From: Ligula intestinalis
Lineage: Eukaryota > Platyhelminthes > Cestoda > Diphyllobothriidea > Diphyllobothriidae
DNA: 64,000 nucleotides
NCBI GenBank assembly: GCA_036362985.1
Contig: JAYGXS010000007.1
Coordinates: forward strand, 20,585,162-20,649,161
Direction: 5' to 3'
In this document: positions 33,201 through 45,359 of the stretch, piece by piece
Layout: each line of letters opens with the position of its first letter
Position numbering within the stretch: position 1 is the stretch's first letter
Translations under genes and position numbers: made by a program
Notes under the pieces: model-generated
Databases searched by the model: none
What the model was told of the DNA's origin: nothing
Seen by the model: the letters and a program-made list of their open reading frames with translations, nothing else

Positions 33201-36147
33201 AGATATGGCTGACTGATGACGAATAATACACCAGAAATGACCATCTCATTTTCTCTTTTCATTTCTGGTAATATTTCACTTACCAAACGACCTCCCGTCT
33301 CTCTTTATCTCTCTTCAACCACAGCACTTGCACGAGATGGCTCAGGAATGGGCGGTAGCAATCAAAGACAAAATTGTCTCCGGAAATTGCCCTTGGACCT
33401 TTCGGGGCATGTTAATGGACCAAAATATTTACATCTCCCGGTGTTGGGCCCTCAGTCGTAAGCGACCGGCTGTTTTATTAAGGCACACCCATGCCTCAAC
33501 AGATAAAAGCTTGAAAGTATCTTTCTCTTATTACAGCTACAGACATCGTAGAGAAGTGGAAGAGGGAGGAATTAATATACAACCAGGCTCGAGTATGCAC
33601 GGATTTTAGAAAAGCAGGTGAGTTCAAAACGAATTAACTGGTCTATCCCATGAAAAGTTATTTCTTATTCTAAAATGTGCTTCTAATTTTCGAGAATTTG
33701 AACAGTTTAGTATGGGGATCATCACGAAAACCAAAACCTCAGAAGTCTGTAATGTGGGACGGATAATAATAAGGGTTATATGGTGAAGTAGTACGGGTAC
33801 GCAAGAGAGAAATTAAAGACATAAGGGAAACAAAAGACGCAATAGAAAAAAATATTACAAAACGTAAACATATTGCATAGAGCCACAACCAGTTGAGCGC
33901 CTTTTGATTAATACGCGTTTTAAGGTTAGTTTTCAATGCTCTTATAAAAAGGAATATTTGGTAAGGGTAGCTTAGAAGTATCGCCATAGGATCACATCAG
34001 TCCAAAAACTGAAATACACAAACAATCGTGATGTGAAAAATTTTTTCTTTTGCATAAAGCCATAGCAAAAAAACCAACTATGAAGTCTGCTCTGAAATAT
34101 TCCTTAAAATGGTAAAATAAACAACCTGCGGGTAACCACCAACTTATAAGATATACGTGTACCTAGATACAATATAAACATAGTACTAATAAGGAAGTTT
34201 TTTACTAGTTACAACACCTATTTCCCGTGGAAATATTTTTTCTCATTTTAACATCGGTCTCGCAAAACATAACTCTGGGATTTAGAGTTACTGTGGACAT
34301 ATTTATAACCTATTCTTTCCGCATTTGTGATAAATACATTCAAATTTTGCAGATTTGTTAGCAAAGTTTGTATGTTTTAAAGTTTGTGCTCGTAGAAGTG
34401 TTATGGATCGGAGTAAAATATTGCAAATTGTGCAATCAGTAAGATGATGAAATTTAAATTTAGATAGAATCACATTTTTCGTTAAAGAACGTTGTGCACG
34501 AACGTAATACAACTTTTCCAAACAAATTAAGAAACCCTATGCGCAGCAGATAACATGAAGTCTGTTAGCCGTCAGCCCAAGTGCAATTTCGTGCCAGGCT
34601 CAAAACTATACGGAGTATAGGTCGATTAAAATCAGAAAATGCAATTTATATTTAAGCAAATGCTATAACTTCCGTTTTTTTATCGGCTTGAAACAATTTT
34701 TTTCAAAAAATAGGCAAAATTTAAATAAGGTATTGCTTCTAGATAATAATTCGCAGCACTTAATGTCATAAATTTTAACTGGAAGATACAAATAGTTCAT
34801 TTGAAATCCGAAATTATTTATCGTATTCTATTCACAAAATCCGATTTATTTTGGACATGACCTGATCGTTCTGCTCAATGGGCCGTGAAAAGTACCGCCA
34901 ATCCAGAGTGGTTGTTAAGATCAGTATAGTAGAAATAGTATTAAACAGTTGCTGAACGTTCACCGACCGCTAACGGAACTCATTTGTCAGGCTCCCCTCG
35001 GCAGCTATAGCAACCATAAGACGTCAGATAATGAAACCGAAAGACCCACCGCCACGGCAAGAAACAGCTGGAGTCGTCTACAGGTCGGTTGCAGTTGAGG
35101 GCAAAGCAAGTATGTCGGAAAAAATGGCAGGCTTCTCATGACACGAATTAATAAACACGCGGCAGCAGTGCGGCGAAATGATGCCAATTCTCAAATTGCG
35201 GCTCATTCTACGAGACCCGGCCACACATTCCAACTTGAAGAGGCCAAAGTTCTCGAAAGAGTTGACAATTCGATGAGCCGAGAAGTACTTGAGTCATGGT
35301 TCACCGCCCCCAGATCCGTAACTAATTGCAACAATTTGCCCATTCCATATTTGGTGCTGAGACTAAATTTGGCCAAAGTAAGTAGTCATTCGGGGAACAG
35401 ACAGGGCACCGCGCCATCCTTCGCCAAAACAGTTTTTCGTTGCTGACGTTGCCAATCGGCCCACACGCCATAAAGTTATCGATTTTTTTTCTACCCAGTT
35501 AAATTTTAACTGTTTGACACTGCAAACTCCTGTGCATACGCTACCTGTATCTGCTACTGCTCTCTGATTATGTCACTGATGATGAATGCACGACGGATCT
35601 CGAAACGTCTAGTGAACAAAAGTATTGTCCCAGCGATCGAATCGTCTGCTCCTCAGTGTCAATATCTACTGACCTAAGCCGGCAAGACGACGAGCTCGTA
35701 TGACAATGGTTAGGGCGTTTGACTCTGATCAATAAGAGATCACGAGTCAGAGTCTCGAGTGATGTACTTCTACGGGTTGAGTATAACTGGCTAACGACGG
35801 CGAATAATACGGAAATGGCCATTCCAGTCTCTTTTATCTTTGAGAAGAAAACGACTCGATCGCTGAGGCTATACTTTTATTCGTCTGACGTTTCGACATC
35901 CGTCGTGGATTCGTCATCAGAGGCATAGTCAAACTTTATCTTTTATCTTTGTCGGCAATACTATCTGCGTTAAATGTCCACCTTTTACCGCTTGCGTAGC
36001 ACCTGAAAATAAATTAGTTACTAATTTTTAGGTCACTTTATGAGAATCGTTTGGCCTACGTCCGCCGAAATTGGCGTCGGAGTCGTTCTGGATCATTGGC
36101 CACGCAGGTCCGTTGTTGTCTGCTTCTACAGTTCAGCCCTTAGCTGA
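30228..36147 (+). CDS. CAP gene B: single CAP (second-type) protein with damaged C-terminus
   Basis: Five exons join in frame: 30228-30302 (from ATG, phase 0 end), 30377-30460 (84 nt), 33325-33457 (133 nt), 33537-33617 (81 nt) and 36032-36147 (stop TGA), giving 162 residues. Exons 2 to 4 have exactly the lengths and phases of the CAP2 exons of gene C. They encode IIVGTQNSIRRRRGLPLF, HLHEMAQEWA, MDQNIYIS, IVEKWKREEL, GHFMRIVW and VVVCFYSSALS. The usual PAGN ending is lost: a small deletion near 36138 shifts the frame and ends the protein about 14 residues early. No CAP1 exons were found upstream. The first exon could instead be a linker exon, but reading it from the acceptor at 30223 in phase 1 hits a stop, so an ATG start is preferred. 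It may be a decaying paralogue. Confidence 0.7.
31080..31622 (+). mobile_element. TIR-bearing non-autonomous DNA element, copy 1
   Basis: The ends are inverted: agtagcttatttaggccc at the left and ctacataagctac at the right. The middle holds a GC palindrome (gcggcgcttcgcgccgc near 31290). The whole is a diverged reverse complement of 61705-62293, sharing tttagaagtaagtgtaaagtg, catgtaaattgaaggt and cactgcgtgtcctaattc. No transposase frame, so it is MITE-like. It lies in a gene B intron. Confidence 0.75.
31930..32080 (-). mobile_element. tRNA-derived SINE copy
   Basis: Minus strand: B-box-like cgggtacaaatctcggg, then gactggctgatgacggctaa, cagaaatggccattcc and tttgtcgga. The best match to the family body. 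Confidence 0.65.
32620..32800 (+). mobile_element. tRNA-derived SINE copy
   Basis: Has tggcgcaagcgttaaacag (A box) and tctcgggttccatttcc (B-box-like), then gaagacggctaatgatccgg and gccattccagtctgc with tgtctttggcggcaa. Confidence 0.6.
33110..33260 (+). mobile_element. tRNA-derived SINE copy
   Basis: Has aagctcaatggtaagtgcga (A box) and ctggttcgaacctcag (near-perfect B box), then gactgatgacgaataataca and ccagaaatga. It ends about 65 bp before gene B exon 3. Confidence 0.65.
33620..34980. other. AT-rich gene B intron, no supported feature
   Basis: No motif-bearing frame or repeat match seen between gene B exon 4 and the PLE fragment at 35020. Confidence 0.5.
35020..35625 (+). mobile_element. 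PLE endonuclease and tail in gene B intron
   Basis: The plus strand reads ETAGVVYRS, then (frame shifts) INTRQQCGEMM and SQIAAHSTRPGHTFQLEEAK with REVLESWFTAP. This is a decayed GIY-YIG region and tail, ending in a hammerhead-like core at 35576. Confidence 0.8.
35576..35606 (+). ncRNA. Hammerhead-like 31-nt core
   Basis: CTGATGA, 19 nt, GAAAC followed by GTC. Helix II is only partly paired in this copy. Confidence 0.45.
35690..35970 (+). mobile_element. tRNA-derived SINE copy interrupted by a ribozyme-like tail
   Basis: Has acaatggttagggcgtttga and gatcacgagtcagagtctcg, then the body taactggctaacgacggcga and gccattccagtctc. The terminal ttttatctttg phrase appears twice (35836 and 35938), with a minus-strand hammerhead-like core (35890-35920) between, as if a PLE tail inserted and duplicated the target. 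Confidence 0.6.
35890..35920 (-). ncRNA. Hammerhead-like 31-nt core
   Basis: Minus strand CTGATGA, 19 nt, GAAAC followed by GTCAGAC. Helix II has six pairs with one bulged G. Confidence 0.5.
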
Positions 36148-37220
36148 TGTTCGCAGCCAAAATGGAACAAGATGTAACATGACTATTCAATCAAACAACG
36201 CTTTATAACTTCCCCTTTGTTAATGTTGTTATGCTTTTTAGTATTCTTTATGTTTATGTTTGTGAAGAAAAGGTTTGGCTGAACAGATGAACATATAAAA
36301 CTACATAAGGAATCATTTTAAACGGTAGCTAATATACGAATTGACCAAACGTTCCTTCTTGATTTAAACGACTTGACCTGTAATTTTAAACTGCGGCCAT
36401 AGTTGAAAAATACGTAGTACAGTGACCGTTTGGTTTGCTGCAAAAAAGCATTCCGTCAAATTAACCTTAAGTTAAATTAGTGCATAGGCATCAATAGTCG
36501 CTGGCGATAAGTCTGAAAATTGATCACTAAACGTCATCGTTCAATCTTTCGATTAAACCTAACACACTTCATGTTACACATGATGCCGAGCAGATAGCAA
36601 GGAAATGAGAAATGGCGTGAGAATTATTGATTAATGATTTTGTATTTCTAGTCGGAAAACAGTTCTTTAAAACACGATTTGCTAAACTCCGGATTTGTTC
36701 CGCAAATGAGTCACCTGTACGTCCTGAAGTCCGATCTGGTTAAAGCACTCTAAGCTACTTGCAACTACAAATGGTAGTGAATGAGCTCATACCACCTACG
36801 TGCAAATACCTTGAAAATGCGCTTTGAGTCATACAATGTCCGCTTACTAGGTCATTCTGCAACATAATTTGCTTGCGAAATATGCGAGGATAAAGCAGTT
36901 AGCGTTGTCTTCCAACTGGATTACGCTTCCGACGTAATTTTTGACCATTTTATGGATTTGCAGCTGGTTGCCAACAGGACCAGTTAAAGCCGCAAACAAA
37001 ATGCGAAAATAAAAAGTGTGAATTGCAAAGTTCCCATTAGCAAAAAAATGGATAAAAAGCGACAGCATTTGCTGACTCCATAGGTGTGTTTGGTCTCAGT
37101 GCTGACATAAGGGATTATGTGCGCTATTGGACAGAATTTCGCTTATTCTGAGCCATCTTCGATGCGAAGTAAATGCGCCAGACGACTTAAAAAAGCGAAA
37201 GTCGACTTTTCATGTCCTTG
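36148..37220. other. Region downstream of gene B, no supported gene
   Basis: AT-rich. No clear AATAAA follows the gene B stop, which fits a damaged 3' end. Confidence 0.4.
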
Positions 37221-37224
37221 CCGG

Positions 37225-37560
37225 CAAGACCATTAACCTCGCTGCTGCAGCTGCTGCCAGGGCCTGAGAAATGAAGACCAAGGCAGAGGCGGAGCGGAAC
37301 AATTGAGTTTCGCTGCCGGTCGTTGAAAGTGCCCCGACGAGTGTCAATATCTGCCGATATAAACCGGACGAACAACGAGCTCTTGGCTCAAAAGCTACGG
37401 CGTTAAACTCTGATCGAAATGGCCGTGCGTTAGAGGCTCGGCTGGTGCACCGCTCGAGTTTCGGTATGACTGACTGACGACGGCTAATAATTCAGAAATT
37501 GTCATCCAAGTTTCTCTTGTCTTTGCCGGTTATACTATATGCGAAACGCTGGTACCTTTT
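37225..37560 (+). mobile_element. tRNA-derived SINE copy with 5' extension
   Basis: The body gactgactgacgacggctaa, tcagaaattgtcatccaag and tctcttgtctttgccgg is preceded by tgtcaatatctgccgat and acaacgagctc. The same upstream block precedes the copy at 35690, so the family unit may be longer than its tRNA part. Confidence 0.6.
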
Positions 37561-40439
37561 TTTCCGAATGGAGTCACCAAATATAAGTAGAAAGGATGTC
37601 TAAGTTGATTGTCGAAGAGAGCTGCATACATTGGACGGACCTCGACCCATCTGTTCATTTGTTACTGGGTTGGTTTCATTGTGTTGCCTGGTCATCGTAT
37701 TGGTCCTCTTTGGGTTCTTCCACTTTCAGCAAAGGGCCATATGATCTAAGTCAAATTCAGCGTGAGCTGACAGGTGTGAGATTTCCAGGTTTTGTGGCCA
37801 TCAGTCAGTATCTGTTATGGTAATACAGGCATCAGCCTTGGAGGCACGTTTTTTTAGTCAAGACAACCCAAAATCATGGGTTCATATGCGACTGTTTAAT
37901 CCTAGTTAACCCACTGCTCGGCTATTATCATTCTTCCTGAACAGATCCTGCGGTTATCTTTGCGGGTGGGTTTTTATCCATAATCCGAAACGTCAGGCAA
38001 ATAAATTTCTCTCTTGCAATGATAGCATCTTCTACTTCTCAATTCTTGACCATCAAAGTAAAGTTCAGCACTCACGTCCTCACACAGCGGTATTTGTGTA
38101 CTAAAATCCCATTTTAGTCGAAGCTGACTTTATGCGCTGTCTATGAATGCACAGCAATTTGTGAATAAAAAGACGCGATTGCTGAAACATTGTGAACTAT
38201 TACCTCGGAGTTTCCGAATTCCACCAGAATTAGTTATTCACGCGGAGTCGGACCAGATGACCATCCTTTCGGCTGCCAATGTCAGCAGGCCCAGTTGCGC
38301 ACTAAATTCACAGGGATAACGAAACTCTGGTAACAGTTTGGTCAGCAACTCGACCGGCGATAATTTCGGGAAATAGGCAGCGCATGGCAGCCGCATACCG
38401 CAGCACCTCGTCTGGCAGACAATCATCACGTCACATGTTACTGTATTGGTCCAAGAAGAGTTTGTGCCTAGATCACTACAATTATCAGGTCGAATCCCAA
38501 TTTGGAGGGAAGAGGCAAGTGTCACCAGAATTAGGGGGGTTTATTGTATACAGAACTCCCAGTTGCAGTCTCATGTGGCTAGCTCGCTAGTAGCCCTTGT
38601 TGGATTAGGAGCCCCGCCGGGTTGGCGAGGAGGGGAAGTCGTAGCAGCGAGGTCGGGAGGGGCTGCTCCGTCGTCAAAAACAGAAATGTAGAGGAGGGGA
38701 GATGGATCCCCCATAGGGAGGTTTGGTGTAGCAGACCTTGGCCGCCATGAGGGCGGGTGGGAACCTGGTCGAAGACGCGTCTACTGTCTCATGTGGCAGT
38801 GGCCACTGGCGATGCCAAGGATAGTGTTGACTCCGTCCAGCCAGGCCTGAGAGTGTGGACTGTATGTTGTATGGGATGATGACAGTTGCTTTAGTAGGAT
38901 TGTAAAGCAAGTTCAAGTGTTTTTTTATTGGGGTGTTGCACGTTTTCCGAGCGGATGTTGCCTGCAAAGACTCTGTAGCGACCCCCTTTCTTAGTCATGC
39001 TTTCCTCGGACACCGCGTGGACTAGGTCATGTCTGGCGTGACCACCACGCGTCCGCAAGACACCATAGTCAAGGCCTTCGTTCAAGGTCACTCCTGTCTG
39101 GCTTTCTCAAGGCGGTCTAGTCTCACTAGCCAACCACTTCTCAAGGTTAGACGAGTGCGCGAGAAGCAGACGATTTGTTTACGCTCATTCACTTCCAGAG
39201 CCGACGACTCACTGTTCGGTTGCAGACTCTCTGGACTCCGGCTCATTCATGGCTGGCCTTCACTCGTCTGGAGGTCACTTTCCTGCTGCTTACATACTAC
39301 GCTTGTTCCTACCTTAGAAAATTCTCCCTGACACTATGGCCTTTCACGCCTTATCCTATTCTACTAGCTTACACATGTTGGGATACGTTCTCTCGTCTAT
39401 TATCTGGCTGGACCACATCGTATCCCACAACTCCCTGCGGCATTGCCAAAAGGGAGGTGTGTGAAGTGGTCCTTTGGGAGCCGCGATTACACGGGCACGC
39501 CTGTGTTCGGGCGTTCGGGTTACCAAGTGAAATAGGCATTTACGAAGGCACATGACGTTGGGGCAGCGGGCTTCGGAGAACAAAGGGGGCAGGAGGAATT
39601 ATGACTCTCTGGCACACTACTATCTGCGATGTGATAGGTATGCATTAGAATGCATCTAAATCCTATAAAAATAAACACATGGACAATTCAATACACGTAG
39701 CTGGCTCGGTTTCTGATTATGTAGTCGAATGAAATGTCAAAACGTTAGGCTGACAAAACTCTGGTCCCAGTGTTCATGTTCCGTTCTTCGGGAATTCTTC
39801 ATCCCGGAACTCACATCTTTGCGAATTACCTCTTTATCGTCTCGTGAATGACCAGCTTTACGCAACATTTGCACGCACCGACGGATTTGGTAATTGACAG
39901 TGGACACCAGAACCCCTGATTGGGCCTGTCTTCGCTACCAGTAATTCAGAAGTGATAACAATTTGCATGAAAAAAAAAACGCCTCTACTGAGCCCATCAT
40001 TCGAGTTTACAGGATTTTTTATGCCATGATGTAATACAACTACTAAGAAGATGCGAAATAAGACACAACACTACCAACGAATATGGAATACGCGCAAAGC
40101 GTATAACAATGTCCAAACGGCCAGTTTTTGGAAAAAGCTGAAGGCGTGACATCAAACGCATCTCTGAAATATAAAAGAATCCGCAGTCTTATCCAATCAA
40201 ATAATCATTCAGCGTGGGCTCAGCTACCCCTTACGCATCGTATTCCGTAACGAGTACTTGTATGACCTAAACAAGACTTGGGAATGGGAAGGTCCCACAC
40301 AGTTAAATAGATGGCCTTGCAATTAAAGACGCCAGTTGTCCTATCGCGGCTTTATCGATGAGACCGAACCACACAATCAAGTTCGTTGAGACCAGCACAT
40401 GCAAGTAGCGTAGGTCATACCTTTTGTACTAGCTTACTT

Positions 40440-41150
40440 GTACTTGTTACGGCTGTGATCATGCCTGATGTAGCCGGCCTCAATGATGTCACGAACGGTA
40501 CCTCTCCATGCGTGACGATTGGCGGCAGCGGATCTGGAAAATTCCACATAGTCTCTTCTCCAGCGACAGAGACCGAAGACAGAAGGTCCAAGAACTTCTT
40601 TCATGTCTTGACGGACGGTGTCGAGCCCAGTCTTCAGTTGCCCTCCTCTTCGACATTACCAGGTGCGCTGCGGTGGTGGGCCAAGAGTAGCATAGCGAAA
40701 CTCGTGGGGCGGACGACGAAGAAAGTGTCCAAACCACCTCAGTCGCCTTTATTGAATGGCTTGAGATCGTCTCGTGATACGATCGCAGCGGATGCGGACT
40801 GTCTCATTTGAGCTGAAGTCGCTATACTTAACTCACAGGATCGTCCTCAGGCACCGGGTGTCAAAGATTTCCAGTCTTCGCTCATCTTCAGCGCGCACAG
40901 ACCAGCATTCACATCCATAGAGGAGGACTGACCGGATGTATGCACGGTATACACCAATCTTCGTGGCGATGGAGATGTTACGTCGGATTCATAGGCGCTT
41001 TTGAAGGATTGAGAAAATCCAGCGAGCAGCATCGATACGGGATACAATATCATCCTTGCTCTGCCCATTCATTTGCAGCCTCGCCCCGAGGTATTTATAG
41101 CTGTCTACTTCTTTTAGTTGATGGCCATTTATCCCCAAGGGTGCCTTTTC
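40440..41150 (-). mobile_element. RTE-like LINE 3' end, degenerate
   Basis: The minus strand reads KIGVYRAYIRSVLLYGCECW then SVRAEDERRLEIFDTRCLRT, typical of the region after the RT in RTE/BovB-type LINEs. It then reads WFGHFLRRPPHEFRYATLG, RGGQLKTGLDTVRQDMKEVL and ANRHAWRGTVRD. Frameshifts and stops are present. A different clade from the CR1/jockey-like copies at 15-20 kb. Confidence 0.85.
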
Positions 41151-41164
41151 CTTTTGAGTGCCCA

Positions 41165-41380
41165 GACAATTATCAATTACAGCGACCTACCCAATCCATA
41201 TGCAGTGCTGAGGCCCAGTTTGGCCGAACGGGTCTTTTAAAGCCAACATCATTAGGCCGGATGGCCGAGCAGTCATCACGCCAGCCTCCAGCACTGGTGA
41301 TGACATTTCAGCAGATATAAACCAGCACGCCGGCCATCAAGCAATTCCCACACAAGAGGCTAACTATCTGAAATAAGGGG
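41165..41380 (+). mobile_element. PLE tail fragment
   Basis: gacctacccaatccatatgc and ctgaggcccagtttggcc correspond to the tail block ttgcccaatccatatttggt at 15772, with aagccaacatcattaggccg following. Confidence 0.5.
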
Positions 41381-42109
41381 GCGAGACGTTGATTCTCACA
41401 TGTATGCAGTAGCATAACGACTGACTGCGGCTCCCTGCGTATGATTTAGCATTCCTTAATGCTGGCTCTGAGGATGGCTTTGAGATGGGATCCGGAACCT
41501 CGGGTGAATACGGGTCTTATCGTAGCGATCGTGTCTATTTCTCAATTACTTACTGGGACTCACATCTTTCCTTGGATCGGCAGTTTTTTGGGAAAAGAAA
41601 ATTTCGCTGCAACGCTCGTTCATCATCATCACTTTACTAGGCTTGTTCAGTGATCAAACGTGTGACGTAAGAAGAGGGAACCCCAGCAAAAGTAAAGAAG
41701 AGGTGACACAAATGTTATCACATGCTCTTCGCTGGGGGCACTCCCAGGTAGACAAACATTTCGGTTTGAAATCAAGGTTCCACGACTCTCTGAGGCCAGA
41801 CGGTGCAGTCAGACTGGCCATTTTATCCCTTATGGGTACCGTTGGCGCGCCTTGAAAATGAGCAACGTCACTGAATTTTACAGTGAATGCTGACCTTATA
41901 TTCAAATATGTCAAAAACGCCTGCTGAAGGTGAACAATAACAGTGAATTATATCCTGAAAATCGTACCACTTGACACCGACATTCCCGGAAATGCTCGGC
42001 GTCACTTTCGTCGGACAAGGAATGGTTCAAATGCTAAACTCAAAATCCTTGTGTTTTTGACTACTTCTGGGCACTGAAGCTGCGATCTTAACTCATGAGC
42101 TAGTGAGAA

Positions 42110-43180
42110 GCAATATATGTGATCGCTGGGACAAGAAGTTTATACGCCTGCTATTTCGAAATCCGGTGCGGCTATAACATCAGAGGCAGTCGTAGAAACG
42201 GGTAATCCATATTCAAATATTGCATTATGTTACTGCATACCTACGTCTTTTAACGGCTCCCGCACAGTCAATGATACTCACCCGCTTGTACGCTAATTGC
42301 TTCCTGACTGGCGTGCGGATAGTGACCTGCTGAACTTTTATCATCCATGGTGGATTTGTGCCCGATAATGGCTCGGCTGCCTGGTGCTGGCGTTCGCCTC
42401 TACTCTCCCCGACTGGCGAATTGGTTTGGCCAAACTATGCCTCGGCACCGAATATGAGTTGGCCAGTTATTGCACTTGTTTATATATGGGGTACCCGTAG
42501 CGACCTTGTAATCTAACAAATGCATGTCCCACGTGTCTGGCTTTCGTGTGTGACAGCGCGTAGCGTCAAGGTCGGGACCTGTCTGGCCTAACTAGCCAAT
42601 CACTTCTCAAGGTGAGGCCAGTGCACAAACTACGGGGGAGTTGTTTTCGCTCATTCACTCCCGGACCCGTCGATCCACTGTCCATTTGCAGACCTCCGGA
42701 CCCGGTGATCTACTTGCCGGACTGCACCTCTGGACTCCGGCCCATTCATGGTTGGACAGCATTTGTCTGGGAGTCACTTGCATGTTAATCAGGTTCTACT
42801 CATTCTAACCTTATTAAATCATTTATAATACTCTGGCCTTTCACGCTATATCATATTCACTAGCTTATGAATGTTGGGATATGTTCAATCGGCTATTGTC
42901 TGGCCGGACCACTCGGCATCCCACAGACCTATGATTAAAGCAAATCGCAACTCACGCTTCGCAAGAATTTCGGCCTCATCAAATATGAATGTGAGACTGG
43001 GTATCTTCGAATAAGCTGCGACTTGGAAATAGGTGTCATTTCTTCGCACTGCTGCTGCGTGTTCGGAAATTTGCGTCTTGATAAGCCCTTCACTTTCACC
43101 AACGTACGTGTTCTGTCTTCAACTGCATCTTATCTGATAGACGACTCCAGATGTCTCCTGTCGTGGCAGGTCGTCCTTTA
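42110..43180 (-). mobile_element. PLE tail (42110-42470) and GIY-YIG fragment (42955-43175)
   Basis: Minus 43175-42955 reads ETSGVVYQI and (shifted) SEHAAAVRRNDTYFQVAAYS plus FIFDEAEILAKREL, the decayed GIY-YIG region. Minus 42470-42110 is the tail, ending with a degenerate 31-nt core (42153-42183, CTGATGT). The direct repeat copy at 42575-42930 lies between them, probably a later insertion. Confidence 0.7.
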
Positions 43181-43819
43181 CTTTTATTATCAGATGCCGA
43201 ATGGTTGCTTTCGGTTTATGTGTGATGCCAATGGCAAGTTGAGTGAGAAGGTGGCCGACGGCCTCCGAGACGCATTTGGGGTCAGTGCGATTTTATCGCT
43301 AGTCTCGTTTGCGCATGCACCGTTTGACGAAGTTTCATGGGTTAACATTTTCTATGAACATCCATCGAAGATAGTTCAATTGTGATTCATCACAGTGCGC
43401 CTAAACATGCCGATGCAGCGTCCATACGCAACTGCGTCTATGGTCGATTGGGTGATTTCTGTTGAAGTTCAGCATATGCATGTTAGTCGTCGCTTTGTGG
43501 AAGGCCACCTGGTTGTTTTCTTCCTCCTCCGTCGTGCGAGAAAACTCTCCTGGGACGTTCTTTGAACGTGAGTACCTGATCTCATTCGATGACGACGAAG
43601 GTATCATTCACCTGCTGCGCCCAGAATTTTGGTCTGCGGTGTTGGACGACCAGCGGCTCCACCCTTTGTAGTCTTTATTATTAACTATAATACTTCATGT
43701 AGCCATATCGGTCCCTTTGCAACTGCCGGCCAGGGCTCAAGGCGCAGCGGTGAGAGTATGTCTGTAAACTGATCGTCGAATACTCTTCCCGCGACGGCAT
43801 ATGCTTACGACCGTAACAC

Positions 43820-43930
43820 GATGAGCCTGTGTCTCAATAGTAGCACGTTGGACTACTTTCTGCTCAACGGCAACAGAACTTCGGTTCGAATCCCTGGTTT
43901 GAGAACTTCAAATTGCTCACCGGTAACGTT
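43820..43930 (+). mobile_element. tRNA-derived repeat
   Basis: tgtctcaatagtagcacgttgg (A box) and cttcggttcgaatccctgg (perfect GGTTCGAATCC B box) stand about 40 bp apart. No cloverleaf could be completed, so this is a pseudo-tRNA/SINE head. Confidence 0.5.
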
Positions 43931-43979
43931 TCGAATCAAAACAGACCCTGCCAGCACAAACCGGAGGGCAATACGGGGA

Positions 43980-44210
43980 AATCAGGCGTGCGGGTCGTAC
44001 CCTGCTGAACTTTCATCCCACGTGGCGGACTTGGGCGTGATAAGTGCTCGGCCCTCTGGCCCACTGACACTGAAATTAGACAACATGATAGCGTGTGCGT
44101 TCCCCGAGTGGCGCATTACTTTGGGCGGACTGAACCTTAGCACCGAAGGGGGCTTGGGTTGGGAAACCGTGAACCACGACCCAAGTACCTCGCTATTCAC
44201 CTAGCCAGGA
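43980..44210 (-). mobile_element. PLE tail fragment
   Basis: The minus strand reads SEVLGSWFTVSQPKPPSVLR with SGNAHAIMLSNFSVSGPEGR, the same order as the tail at 24530-24720 (SREVLEA, GNGQATTSS). Confidence 0.6.
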
Positions 44211-44214
44211 TTTT

Positions 44215-45350
44215 ACCCTCATCTACTGTAGACTTGCGGCCAGGGCTCCGTGAATGAGCTGTCAGGTCAGGAGCTAGTGTTTGACCTGACAGCGAAGGAT
44301 GACTAAGCGATTGGAAAAACCTCTACATTTACACGGTCTGAATTCAGCATGCATCTTGTCGATGGGAAAAAATGACCGTTAATTGCTACTCGAACACCCC
44401 CTCCCTACTTACCGCTGATCATTATTCCATTAACGACTAAAAGGGGCAGTTCCCGATGGGGACTTTTGTTTTGTACTTCTGGTCTGATTTACCATAACAA
44501 TATTTTGATTCGCTAGCTACCGTCAACTCAGCTGATAAGTGTACTTCTGGTCAGGTCAAAATGACTGCAGCTTCCTAGTGCACCGAGCATAAGTGCTTGA
44601 ATAATTCAACCAGCGGCATTAAGACGTCAAGCAGGCACTAGAACGAAATAATGGGTGTTGACCGAACCTTCAACTCTGATGCACTAAAGGCCCATAATTT
44701 GTGAGTATCCTTCCAATTAGTTTCCCCTACTTTATGTTTGAACCTTTGCTTTTTTCCTCCACATAAATGACAAATTCATAATATTCACACAAGCATATAT
44801 GTCACTGAGAAAAGGCACAGGGATGTCGACGGACAATGAATTCGAGTTACGGTAGATTTGTTATTGCATAAAATATCACCAAAAAGCTGAAATCCGTTTA
44901 CGACTCAACCGAATTACTTTCGTATTATTGTAATGTTAATTAGCGCGCAGTCTACTCTTTAGATATGTCAGTCACCTCGAAATGTCGGCTTCTGAACTAG
45001 GTTCCTTTTAACCAAACACTAAACGCATTCTGGGTAAAAAATGGCTATGCATGTAGTATATATTTTATTTTAAGTTCTGCAAACATTCCCATGTTTTCAG
45101 CAAATCTTTATCGAGCCAGCACATTTGCAGGGATTTCAAAAATTGTACAGTTGGTCAGAGTTAGTATGTGATTAACACACATCGCCGCCCGCATGGCGAG
45201 ATAGGTTCTTGGGCTGTGGGAGGGGGGGAAGGGGAGGGACGGAAACTGGGTAAGGTTGTGGACATTGGTCAGGGGTCAGATGCATGGAGTAATAATTACG
45301 GTTACTTACGCTGAGCGAACGACTGTCACTAGAGGGTGGAGGTGATGTGC
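44215..45350. other. Intergenic stretch, no supported feature
   Basis: A short poly-purine/G stretch occurs at 45219-45240. Nothing else recognised. Confidence 0.4.
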
Positions 45351-45359
45351 AATCGCTTC

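Larger units (their letters stand above)
39060..42930 (+). repeat. Dispersed direct repeat pair, 39060-39440 and 42575-42930
   Basis: Two copies in the same orientation share agccaaccacttctcaaggt, gctcattcac, ctggactccggctcattcatgg (one change), ctggcctttcacgc and atgttgggata. No coding motif. Possibly an LTR or a non-autonomous element. Confidence 0.65.

Noticed and set aside
38674..38967. Frames around 38.4-39.0 kb as a coding gene
   Set aside because: Overlapping frames on both strands without motifs; local similarity between 38520-38580 and 50560-50620 (tttattgt-tacaaaacct-like) suggests repeat DNA.
43023..43385. 120-codon + strand frame as a gene
   Set aside because: The first part overlaps minus-strand PLE GIY-YIG sequence, which explains it better; the rest has no motif.
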